Assembly (NCBI RefSeq): GCF_963583255.1
Contig: NC_084816.1
Span: 9,501,600 to 9,565,599 of the forward strand
Length of the DNA stretch: 64,000 nt
Direction of reading: 5' to 3'
Source of the DNA: Pyrus communis
Taxonomy: Eukaryota; Streptophyta; Magnoliopsida; Rosales; Rosaceae
The notes beneath the pieces were generated by a model. The model was given only the letters and a program-made list of their open reading frames with translations. It ran no database searches and was not told the DNA's origin. The translations under genes and the position numbers were made by a program. Shown here in pieces: positions 1 to 9,859 of this stretch. Numbering within the stretch: position 1 is the first letter of the stretch; the number at the start of each line of letters is the position of its first letter.

Positions 1-299
1 GGTCAAAATACGGCATCTTCTTATCTCAAAGAAAGAATGTTCTGAATTTTTAGCATAAACTGACATGTTAAATTAACCTATTAATTTAGACTTCAATTGA
101 ACATAATCGCAAATTGGGGTTGTACCCGAATCAAGTTTTGAATTGTAAAGAGATATATCAAATGCATGTGGGGAGATTGGTACGTTTGTCTCCTATCAAG
201 TCACTTATGCAGGTACTATGGCGAGTTCATTCATGCATGTAGCTATTGAAACACAACTGTATGTTGTGACCCGAATCATGATTGAAGTTTTCTTGATAA

Positions 300-1020
300 A
301 GGACTAGTGTTCAAAGTTTCATCATCACCTAGATGCAGTTGTACTGATGTAAATTAAGCTAGCTCAACCAAGAATATGTGGTCTACTCATGTATACTTAA
401 TTTTTGTAAGTGGTAATCTTGTTACATTGAGAAGAATACCCTAAAATATGGTGGCTACAACAAGTGCGGAGGCCGAGTTTAGAGGTATGAATCACGGTAC
501 ATGTGAATTACTTTAGTTGAATAAGTTGTTAAAAATATTGGGCTTGAGACTAAGAAAGCCATGATATTGTGATAATAAGGTTGCCATTGGAGTTACCAAA
601 ATCGAGTGCAACATAATTGTACTAAGCATGTTGATGTTGTTCGATATTTTATTAAGGAAAACTTAGATGTTGAGATTATTGTAATTCCTTTTATGAAGAA
701 TAAAGGTCAACTAGTTGATGCTCTTCAAAGACAATCTTGTATAAAACTTAGATGTTGAGATTATCGTAATACCTTTTATGAAGAATAAAGGTCAACTAGT
801 TGATGCTCTTCAAAGGCAATTTTGTATAGAGCGCTCTACAAAATTCTTGACAAGTTAGGCATGTGTAATATCTTTGCGACAACTTGAGAGATAATGTTAA
901 TGATTGACCTATTTCTATAGCTCTTTACCTATTTACTTGTACATATATTGTAAATATGATTAGTTTTGACATCTCTTTTATGTAGCACTTTGTGTGAATC
1001 CTATATTTAGCCGAACGATA
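300..1020 (+). mobile_element. Decayed Ty1/copia RNase H fragment with start of 3' LTR
   Basis: Broken reading frames match the end of a copia polyprotein. Around 365-445 there is a stretch resembling the typical copia 'GNLVTLRR' strand, then from 448 VATTSAEAEFRGM, the RNase H active-site region, and further on TKHVDVVRYFIKE and KNKGQLVDALQ. Stops and frameshifts interrupt it, so it is a relic. TGTTAATGATTGACC at about 895 follows a purine-rich stretch and probably begins the 3' LTR. The right limit is approximate. An 85-bp tandem duplication lies inside it and is listed separately. Confidence 0.75.
658..828. repeat. 85-bp tandem duplication in copia relic
   Basis: The segment beginning AAAACTTAGATGTTGAG at 658 recurs at 743 with a constant 85-nt offset (for example CTCTTCAAAG at 721 and 806) and only a few mismatches. 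Since 85 is not a multiple of three, it shifts the RNase H frame, so it occurred after or during decay of the element. Confidence 0.85.
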
Positions 1021-1281
1021 GCTAATTGAAATTCCTAAGTTACTTTGTTTAGCAAAGACCACATTGTCTCATTGATTATCATCAAGTTGTTGGTTGATTC
1101 TTCCACTTGAATGAAGTCCATCCTTTTTTTATCTGAGAGAAGAAAGAAACAGTATTAAAATTTAGCATGTAAAATTATGAAAATCTTGCATCAGTGTTTA
1201 ATCTCAGTTATCCCATGTTTTTTTTTTCCTACTTATGCACTCAGATTCACGTTTCTGATTAAGGAATGCAATACAGGTAGA

Positions 1282-1475
1282 CACATAATTTTTTTTTTTT
1301 AGTACATTGATATATTTTTACACTAAGAGAAGGAGGAGTTCGGCTAAGTCACACAATGGGCAACCTAATATGGTATCAAATTTGACATCCACGAGATTCG
1401 AATCTATGACCTCTCACTTTCAAGTGAAGAAGAATACTACCAGACCGTAGTATTGTGTGGCAATACAAACACATA
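1282..1475 (-). mobile_element. Antisense tRNA-derived SINE (Au-like)
   Basis: Read on the minus strand, it has a tRNA-type B-box-like GATTCGAATC near 1398, an end resembling TAGTGTAAAAATATATC, and a poly(A) tail seen as the T-run at 1289-1300. This layout and the terminal motif recall the widespread plant Au SINE family. ACACATA occurs on both sides (about 1280 and 1470) and may be the target duplication. Related fragments may lie near 3640-3690 and 5880-5935. Confidence 0.6.
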
Positions 1476-1833
1476 GTTAAGTGTATTTCTTTATCTTATT
1501 TTCTGTGGTTAGGCTACCAGCAGCCTACATTTTTTGCAATTTTCTATCTGATCCCAAATCTAAAAATTAAAATTAAAAAAAAAAAAAAAAAAAAAAAGCT
1601 GAGCTGTTGTTTATATATATAACGGTTCATGTGTAACTGGTTGCCATTTACACCTTACATGTTTCAAAAATTAATGCATAACTATTGCACCCAATTTAGA
1701 ACAGTGCCCAAACCCAACTTTAAGTTGTTTAAAACCCCATAAACACAGCGTCCCACCATGTTTAGGACGCATGGCAGGGACTTGTAAGCGATGAGTTGGC
1801 TAAGCAAGTTCCAATAAGATTATAATTAGAACC
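1476..1833. other. Intergenic, no gene seen
   Basis: AT-rich spacer with a poly(A) run at about 1576-1597. It probably includes the 3' UTR of the PLATZ gene, whose stop codon is at 1834-1836. No supported coding region. Confidence 0.6.
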
Positions 1834-3097
1834 TTACATTAAGGGTGCCCTATGAGGTATGCCCTTTCTTCTCCTTTTCCTTAAATTTGGATGAGGTGGT
1901 GGAGTTGGAGTTGGAGTGCTTTGGTGCATGTCTTGTTGCATTTGATCTTCTAATTCTTTCAATGGTAACCTTCTTTTTTTCCCTTCCTTTCTTCCCTCAT
2001 CTTCTTTCTTCACTGCACTGGCTTCCCCATTTTTCTTTAGTCCCTCAAGCTTATGTCATCAAAATCAATAATATATATGGATTAATTGTTGAGTCAACAT
2101 CATCAACCGAATTGAAACAAACAAAAAAAAAAAACCTAGTACCAATATTGTTATTTAATTCAATAACATAACAAAACAAATTCTTGCAGATGAGTATCGA
2201 ACAATTAGAACTACCTTCGACAAAATAAAGACTAATCGCAACTATATCAAATTGTCATCGGCAAAGGCCTACATTGTCATTCATTGCACATTTTAGTCAC
2301 AATGAACTCTAGCTATGACAAGTACCAATGACGGATAAGATTGCAATGTCCTAGTTGATTATATATGGAAATTTTGTTAATCTAAGCTTTAATTGAGAAA
2401 AGAAAAAGAAGAACATGATATCTAACCTTGCATCCCAATGAACAAAAACGAACAGGGTCCTCGAGACATCTCGCACATGTTTCACATATATGTGAGCCCC
2501 CTTTAACGGCATTTTTAGGCTCATGAGGCCTCTGGTTAAGAAACAACACTCTCGCACTATTTATCATATAAGTCTGAACTCCGTTGATGTCTAACACCTT
2601 CTGAATCTCAGATACCCTCACAACATTGTGATACGATGACCGTCTGATCTGCATCCACACCCCCACAAAAAAGAAAAAGAATTCAATTATACACAGTTGA
2701 ATTTAAAAATAAATAAATAAATAAAACCAGAACTGAAATTTGTATATGCCTAATTACCTGAATAACTTGGTGATCTTTGTGTCTTGATGATTTACAATAC
2801 AAACAGAATGCGCCATTCTTGCAATCTAAGCAGTACATGTTGCTTTCGCTTCTCAGGCCATCTTTATGCAATCGGCCACAGATGGAGAAGAAGGTCGTTG
2901 ACAACAAGGATTCAAGCCACGAAGGTACCAACATCACCACCTGTTTGGATGCCAAGGAAAAAAAGATTAGGTAAGCCAAGAAAATAATCAAGACTACAAA
3001 GCTAGATAGATTCTAGCTCTCGTTCCTCGTAAACATTACAAGAGAGAGTTTGAACATTTTTTAAAAAGAGTAACGTAAGCCTTACCAGTATAAGCAT
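1834..3097 (-). CDS. PLATZ-type zinc-binding transcription factor
   Basis: Complete four-exon gene of 210 aa: exons 3097-3086, 2940-2758, 2648-2427 and 2049-1834, all with GT-AG borders in phase 0. PLATZ proteins are plant-specific, zinc-dependent DNA-binding proteins that bind A/T-rich DNA and usually repress transcription in the nucleus. The N-terminal half has [13 protein letters not shown] (residues 10-22), then a B-box-like zinc set C25, H29, C41, C44, C50, C53, H58, H61. A second cysteine cluster (C120, C123, C126, C134, C138) ends in FCSLGCK, a family hallmark. The tail is lysine/arginine-rich and ends in GIPHRAPLM, another signature. The start is inferred: exon 1 would encode only MLIL. 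Internal ATG codon 7 (M7) is the alternative start. It is divergent from the SCPL gene. Similar to At2g27930 by memory. Confidence 0.9.
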
Positions 3098-3783
3098 GTG
3101 AATTATATGAAAAAGGACAATATTGTTGTGGCCTATTTATTGAAGAGAGAGAAAGTGCGGCAAACGGAGAGAAAGAAAGAATAAGGAATGGCAGATATAT
3201 TCTCTTTATATTAGTGCTTTTATTTATAGTAACCTTAAGAGATATTTGTTATCCAAGTAATACAAAATCAAATTTAAAAGAAGCACTAGATTACAAAGAA
3301 ATTCTAAACCAAATCCAACAAGGATTACAATCAACAATGTTTAATTTCAACAAACATACCATTGTTAAATGCGGGGCTCACATCTGTGAAAAGAAAAAGA
3401 ATACAGTTTTTTTGTAACGGACGGTTAGGATGCGAGAATTGGTGGGGGGGGGGGGGTGGATTGGAGCTTAGGGGAAGGGTTATGACTGTTGGATTGGGAG
3501 AGAACGAAGGTTTGGGCGGGGAAGCCTTTCCAATTTATGAAAGGGAAATCAGGAACTACGACAAAGAAACATGTATTAGTTCCACGTCCAATTAGGGATC
3601 CGAGTGGCTCTAGGTTTTGCCAAGTAGACTAATTGTAATGTATGTTAACATCCAATTAGTGTAGATAATATCGTGTGTTAAAAAAATTATTATTTTTCGT
3701 AAGATTTTTTTACGGATAAATTAGGTTCACATCCCTCATTTTACTTTCTCATTAATCGAAATCTTATTTCTTTTTTTTATTTT
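3098..3783. other. PLATZ upstream region and spacer
   Basis: Holds the presumed minus-strand promoter and 5' UTR of the PLATZ gene; a GA-rich stretch at 3141-3180 may be leader, and ATATAAAG read on the minus strand near 3205 is a possible TATA box. A G-run lies at about 3445-3455. Near 3640-3690, TAGTGTAGATAATATC followed by an A-run resembles a SINE 3' end. No coding region supported. Confidence 0.4.
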
Positions 3784-3914
3784 GGATAATGCTAGTGATA
3801 CTAAATTTGTAGACAAAATTTTGGAAACTAAAGGACATGAAAGTTGATAATTAGTTTATTACTTAAGCATTGATAAACGTGCTCATTCATATTGGTGACA
3901 CATCATTTGGTTTG

Positions 3915-3934
3915 CAAATATTGTCTCCAAATAT
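3915..3934 (+). repeat. LINE target-site duplication, copy 1
   Basis: CAAATATTGTCTCCAAATAT, identical to the copy at 5046-5065. It sits next to the LINE 3' end (minus-strand orientation), followed by a short T-run that would be the poly(A) tail. Confidence 0.9.
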
Positions 3935-5045
3935 TTTTTGTGAGAAACCAAAACAACATTACGAGAGGGAAAAACCCGGGGAACACCTAAGGGCCCTGAA
4001 GTCAAATAACAGAGCATCAGAAGCAGTTTGAGGTGCACATCCCACCCAGACATGAAAATTCTCTAAACTATGCCCACAAAAGGTGATGGCATTAGCTACA
4101 AAATTAGCTTCCCTAAAAATATGCTTCCAGGAAATAGATTCAAAAGAAGAGGCCAACCATTTAATGTCTTCAATGATAGCCCTAATACGCCAAGGAATGT
4201 TACACTTTCCCAATTGCCTCAATGACAATCTTCGAATCCCTTTCAATCTTGACCTTCTTTAAACCCTGAGATTTGGCCATCTGAAGAGCATCCATAGCGG
4301 CCAAGGCCTCAACAACAATGATTGTGTTTTAACCCAGCTTCCTTGACCCTGCCACAAAAGGTCGACCGTGATGATTTCTAATGATAAAACCTGCAACAGC
4401 AGAGGTACTTACAATAGAGCCATCAAAATTTATTTTGTGATATTCAACCTCCGGAGGATGCCATCTTATGCTAATGTTACTTCTATGGTGGCCTGCCTCA
4501 TTTCCTTTGGAATTCGCTAGTAAGAAGTTCTTGGCTATAAAAAATACAGTCTTGAAACTGCAAACAGGATTAGGCTTTATCTGCTTAAAAATAAAATCAC
4601 TTTTGTCGTTCCACATTTGCCACCAAATAAACAAAACCTTGCTAAGATCAGACAAGTCTTCCTTGTCAATGTACTCTAGGCTATTGAGCCAGTCATTAAC
4701 AGATGGAAACAAGGAAATAATAGGCAGATTACTATCAATCTTCCACAGTTCCTGAGCAAAATGACAATCTTTAAATCTGTGACCAATGCTTTCCTCAACA
4801 TTATTACATAAGGGACATAAGGCAGAATTGTGATTATTGAATTTATGTAATTTAGCATTAGTGGTTAGCTTGTTTCTCAACAACAACCAACTAAAAAAAT
4901 TTAACCTTGTGAGGAATATTTAGTTTCCAAATATTGTTAAGGAGCCCCTTAAATATATGATCTTGATTATCATCAATTTGAATTCTATGAGCTGATTTAA
5001 CTGAGAACTCTCCATTGGAAGTAGGACCCCAAACAAGTTTATCTT
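3935..5045 (-). mobile_element. 5'-truncated LINE (L1 type with RNase H)
   Basis: Minus-strand frames encode the end of a plant L1 ORF2. From about 5040 downward: KLVWGPTSNGEFSVKSAHRI, then the reverse-transcriptase zinc-binding domain (CPLCNNVEESIGHRFKDC, about 4830-4770), then a linker and an RNase H-like domain (INFDGS near 4420; later VKIERDSKIVIEAI and a WKHIFREANFVAN motif near 4100). An in-frame stop just after SRKLG (near 4330) and a frameshift near 4200 disable it. A 20-bp perfect duplication flanks it, so the copy was truncated on insertion and is fairly young. Confidence 0.9.
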
Positions 5046-5065
5046 CAAATATTGTCTCCAAATAT
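5046..5065 (+). repeat. LINE target-site duplication, copy 2
   Basis: Second copy of the 20-bp duplication, identical to 3915-3934, at the truncated 5' end of the LINE and inside the right arm of the MITE. Confidence 0.9.
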
Positions 5066-5085
5066 AGTCTCTCTGGTAGTACCTT

Positions 5086-6100
5086 TTTATTTTTTTATCA
5101 ATGTCCTTTGACTTTTGTCCACATTATTATTTGAATATTCAATGATTTTACATGTAAACATCTTTCAATTTCAAAACTGAAAACATATGTAATCATTTCT
5201 AAATATATTCTTTTAGTATTTTCCATATATTTTAATTTTAATATGTACCTTTTTTCTTTTTATTTTACACCAATATTCATTTTAGTTTTAATTAGTATCC
5301 ATATATTTTAATTTCTTTTTAAGCCCATATTTTTTTTAATGTATATGTGTACCCCATATTTTAATTTTTAATATGTACTCCTACTTTTTAATTTAATTTA
5401 TACCCATATTTATTTTTTGCTTAATGTACCCATGCTAGTTACATGGATTTATTTTATGTATTAAACTATGTCATAGTTATTTAAAAAACATATTTATACA
5501 ACAAATTAGTTATCATAATTTGGTACGAAAAAAGTGGTGTGTCTTAAAAATAAAAAGAAGTTAATAAACATTAGCCAAAAATAAATTTTTAAAAAAAATC
5601 AGAAGATTGGTTAATAGAAAAATAGGGATACGGGTGTTAGTTAAAGATACAGGTTACCATCTTAAAATCTTCTTCCTCGGCACGCCGCCGGCTTTGTAAC
5701 AAAACATTCTCAAATTTCAGCGTTCCCCAGACACACTCGTCTAGCCTCTACCTAGCCCCGCCCAAACCTGCTTAGCTTCGCCTAGAACACTAGCTGTACC
5801 TCCTTGCACCTCTGTGGTTAGCCATTATAATTTGGTTTGAATTCATATTTGGCAATTTTTAACCTAAAACATCTAACTTACAAATGAAGAAGAATACTAT
5901 TAGGCCGTAGTGCTAAATGACGAGTCTAGCTTCTATATTAAGTGATTGTTCAACAAAATAATAAACTCCGTTGCGCCAAGGTTCTTTCATTACCTCATGG
6001 TCAATGTTTTAAGTGAACAACTAAGTTACATAAAATAGGTAGAAGTGAAGACTGAAGACGAACTTGGAATAGCCTGATAATCCACATTATTTTATTTTTC
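5086..6100. other. AT-rich intergenic stretch
   Basis: No gene seen. It is strongly AT-rich, with several repeats of the phrase TACCCATATTT(T)AATT at 5220-5420. A stretch near 5880-5935 (AAGAAGAATACTATTAGGCCG) resembles part of the SINE at 1282-1475. A small GC-rich patch is at 5680-5760. Confidence 0.5.
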
Positions 6101-6822
6101 GATTAAGTGTCTAAAGTCCCCCAACCTTTTAGTGTCATTCCAAATTAGTCTCAAGCTTTTTAAACATTTCGAACAAATACCCAATCTAAAATGTCACATC
6201 CATTAAGTCCCAGTTAATTTTTCTATTACATGTACATGTGGCAACAATGGATCCCACTTATTTGCTTACTTGGATATTAAAATAATAATAAATATAACTT
6301 CAAAAAAGAAATGAAGATGAAAAAATAGAAAAACAAATTCAGGAATAAAATGGAAAACAAAAATGAAGATCGGAAAATCTCCTAACAAAAGAAATGATTA
6401 AGAATTCAAATAGAGTTTCGAGGAGTTTATTTATGCTCATGTGATTGTCTCATTCACCGATTTTCGGCCAGTAAAGCTTCTAGTTCTTCTTTGTGGGCGA
6501 TGAAGATGGTGGTGACCACATCATGGTTGTCCATAGCAATTCAACAACCCCCATGACCTTCTTGATGTTGGCGGCTTGAGTTGTAGGGTGGATTTGTGAT
6601 TGTGAGTTGGATTTGGAGGTGATGGTTGAAGGGGGTGGTGGTGGCCGTTGTGGAGCCTAAGCTTCCATGACCTTCTATTAATGTTGGAGACAAAGAAAGC
6701 TTAGTTAATTAACAAAAATTTAATTAGAGCTTAACGGATATAACATGTTCAACAGGTTGAATACCTATTTTGAATGTTTAAAAAGACTAAGTACCTGTTT
6801 TGAATGTTTTAGGTACTTAATC
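6101..6822. mobile_element. Long-TIR DNA element, copy A
   Basis: Starts GATTAAGTGTCTAAAG and ends with the complementary ...TTTAGGTACTTAATC; the arms stay partly complementary for about 100 bp (the left arm has CAAATTAGTCTCAAGC and AAATACCCAATC). The centre has a GC-richer block with GATGAAGATGGTGGTGACCA and TTGATGTTGGCGGCTTGAG, shared with copy B at 39680-40410. T-runs outside hide any target duplication. Long arms suggest a Mutator-like non-autonomous element; the centre could be captured sequence, but I recognise no gene. Confidence 0.65.
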
Positions 6823-7063
6823 CTTTTTTGTTTTTTTTTTTTTTCTAGGAAACAACTCAATAACTCACTAAGCCTGCATCAGTGCGGTAGATATGGCAAT
6901 AGGATGCTCGGAGTCGATGGCTGGGCTTGAAAAATCTTGTTTTCGTTTGCAGCGGCCTTACTCAAGCCCTCACAAAGCTATGGCCCGAAAAATGCCTTCA
7001 AGTGAAAGCCCACGCAGGAAATAAACAAAACTTTAAAACTATAGGGAAGTAAAGAAATGAAAA

Positions 7064-7211
7064 GGGTAATGCTATCTGTACACTCATTTTTACTTCTCAC
7101 ACATCCTTCTAGATTTTCGGCAGTCGGATTTAATGAATTGAAGAAGGTCAATAGCCAAAAATTAACAAGGATGTGTAAGAGGTAAAAATGATTGTGTGAA
7201 TATCAATATCC
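7064..7211. mobile_element. Degenerate MITE of the GGGTGGTGCTAT family
   Basis: Begins GGGTAATGCTATCTGTACA and ends with a loosely complementary arm. The interior (CGGCAGTCGGATTTAATGAATTGAAGA) is clearly shared with the better preserved copy at 30756-30862. Confidence 0.6.
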
Positions 7212-7846
7212 AAATGAAAATTGCATTCAACCATCTTTTTTTATTTAATTCTTTTGCAGCTATTTGGCCAGTTAGACAGTTGTATTAAACCTGGGAACAA
7301 TTATGTAATGTGTTGCTGCCTGCTGGAAAAATTTTAGAATTGCATAAGCACCAACAAAATAATAAACTTACACTAAACGGTTTTCAAATAAATTAGTTAG
7401 AACTCGTCATCCAAGATATTCGAACCCAAAATCTCTCATATTACTAAGTGACTACTTTAAATTAACCTCAATTCACCAACAAAAAAAAGTAAGAATCTAA
7501 CTCTTATTAAGACAAATGTTTTATCATTGGAGTTGGAAGTCTTACCGTCAACTCAACGCAAAATTTTAGCTCTTCATAAAAACAGTTAAAACTTAAAAAG
7601 TGTAAGAAGTAAATTGAGGAATGTAGAAATTACTACCCTTCGAAGTTGGTCTAATGATATTTTTTTTTCCCGATTGTTATAGCTAACGAATGAACCACAT
7701 GTGTTGTCACGTATATATGAGCACATGAAAAAATCCAACTAATATACAATAATCATGCCTATATATAGTTAAAATCTTATCCACCTTCAAGGTTGTTGTG
7801 TCTATCCTATAATTCTCCGTCATTCTATATGATGATCTGATGGGCC

Positions 7847-7891
<45 letters not shown>

Positions 7892-9737
7892 CAAATTATA
7901 TATGCATTTTGCTTGCTAGAAGCTCATCATAGTTCACTTCACATCATGTGTCCCTTGCGTGGACAGCTAAAACGGTAGAGTCCACCAAAAATTCCATATC
8001 ACAAACATCCATATTGTAGAAATTTCTATCAATAATTAGCTTAGCATTCCCATTCAAGAGAAATCCTCAAAAATTAAACACCCTCCTTCTTTAAAATTGT
8101 TTCATAATGAATATCCGTCTGTTACATATAACTCGTTTTTTTCTCTGACCACAACATACACGTGAATTCCACTATAAAATGACAGATTTCCACTTACATG
8201 GGTGTTGTAAAGGAAGGTTACATGTATAACCAACACATACAACAATTTTATATCGCATGACACATTCGATAAAACGTATGGGCAATTAGTTGGCCAGAAA
8301 TGCTGAATATCTTTGCTTAGCCTGTAGGTTATTCAAATCGATTCTCGCTCAAAAATCTTATATGGAACTAACTTTCCGAATAAGGCACTCAAATTTTGTT
8401 CACTTCTCCCTTCATTTTTCTATTGAGGGCAACCTGAAATAGTGGTCCGAAGTAAGGTCCATTTTTCTTTAGCCCAATTTCTGTGGTTGTTGCACAAGTG
8501 ATGTTTCACCACACATTCTTCGAGTGGAAACTAGCCGTGACAGTAAAAGCTTGTCCAGGCAGGATTTCTATTTCAGAAATTTAATATATCTCATGCAATT
8601 TTCTCAGTTCTTTTCTTTGGCAAGAAATTATTCAGAAGCATTGTTGCCTGAGAGGCCACTAAAAGTAGGATGAGCTTATAGGATGGCCTCACATGCATGC
8701 GAGCGTGCTACCTATAACATAACCTCTATGTGTGTGTGAATCGATGTATATAATCCAATAAATAGATTTATTGTTGTTCACACTAATAAAAGGTTATCAT
8801 GCATGTTCTATACATGTAAAACAAGTTTTTAAAGTGCCAATAAACAATTCCGTTTTGAAATTGTTTTAAACAATTGTTGTCAATCTTCCGTTATTTTTAA
8901 TCTATTTGGTTGACATTGTTAAGAACAATAAAACTTGACACAATGGTTTCCAAGCTAAATAGATGTCAATTAGATTGAGACTTCCTATGTGTTTTAAACA
9001 TGTCAATCATCCAACAATCTTCAGCTACAAGCCAAGTTAAATGTTTAGGCAGTAAGTTCATTTGCAACGTTGGGGAAGCTGTTCATCTTGTGCAAGATAG
9101 GCAACCATAAATTATGAACGTTAAATATATATATATATATAACCTTGTGCAAGAACCCCAGCTATACATGGATTTCACCGTCGAATTATGCGGTCATTCA
9201 AAAAAAAATATTCAACATAATGAAAAAATGGTCATTCGTGAGCAAAACGTGTTTCCACAAAAAGAGTTTCTTCTTATAAATTAAGAAAGAAATAAGAAAT
9301 AAGAATCCATGGGATTTGGGTTTTGTTTAAACGAGGAGTTTCTATGAGTACTTCTAAAATGATCAACTGAATTTAATTTTTTAAGAATTTGTGAAGTTTT
9401 TTGTTAGCTAATATGTGTAGAGTGTTTGGCATATTGAAATATCTCCTTTTTATACACCATGTATATTAAGAGCCAAAGAATACACGCAACGAGTGCACTT
9501 GCTATAACAAGAAATTAAATAACAAAATATTTTCTTTGATTTTACCGTTTGACCGTTTATAAATAAATTCTGAAAGTTATTATTATATAATGATAGAAAC
9601 AATATCCGACTACTTATTTTTATTCCTCTCTTTGTTATTTTCTACTTATTTTTTTTCCTCTCTTTGTTATTTTGTGTTAGACAGAGACAAAGTAAGCTTT
9701 CTGTTGCGCAATATTAATCCTCAGTAGTCTCTCTACA
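7212..9737. other. Spacer upstream of SCPL51 gene
   Basis: About 2.5 kb with no supported coding region. It holds a GA microsatellite (7850-7888), a tRNA-like phrase GATATTCGAACCC near 7410 that may be a worn SINE, a short AT repeat near 9125-9140 and AT-rich sequence. The last part must contain the SCPL51 promoter. Confidence 0.5.
7850..7888. repeat. GA dinucleotide microsatellite
   Basis: Uninterrupted GA repeat of roughly 19 units. Confidence 0.95.
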
Positions 9738-9744
9738 TATAAAA
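9738..9744 (+). promoter_or_regulatory. TATA box of SCPL51 gene
   Basis: TATAAAA about 115 bp before the start codon. A CT-rich leader follows (pure CT repeat at about 9791-9842), a common 5' UTR feature in plants. Confidence 0.6.
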
Positions 9745-9811
9745 CCTCCTTTTACTGCATGTTTTATTTCCCAGCAGGTTAAGAAGTTGCTGTCTCTCTC
9801 TCCCTCTCTCC

Positions 9812-9842
<31 letters not shown>

Positions 9843-9859
9843 GACTCTTTGGTCTGACA

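Larger units (their letters stand above)
3784..5085. mobile_element. MITE split by a LINE insertion
   Basis: The two ends are inverted repeats: GCTAGTGATACTAAATTTG near 3792 is complementary to the stretch at 5050-5080 reading ATTGTCTCCAAATATAGTC and onward to GGTAGTACC. Without the inserted LINE and one target copy, the MITE would be about 170 bp. The right arm carries the LINE target site. Exact ends and the MITE's own target duplication are uncertain because the flanks are T-rich. Confidence 0.6.
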
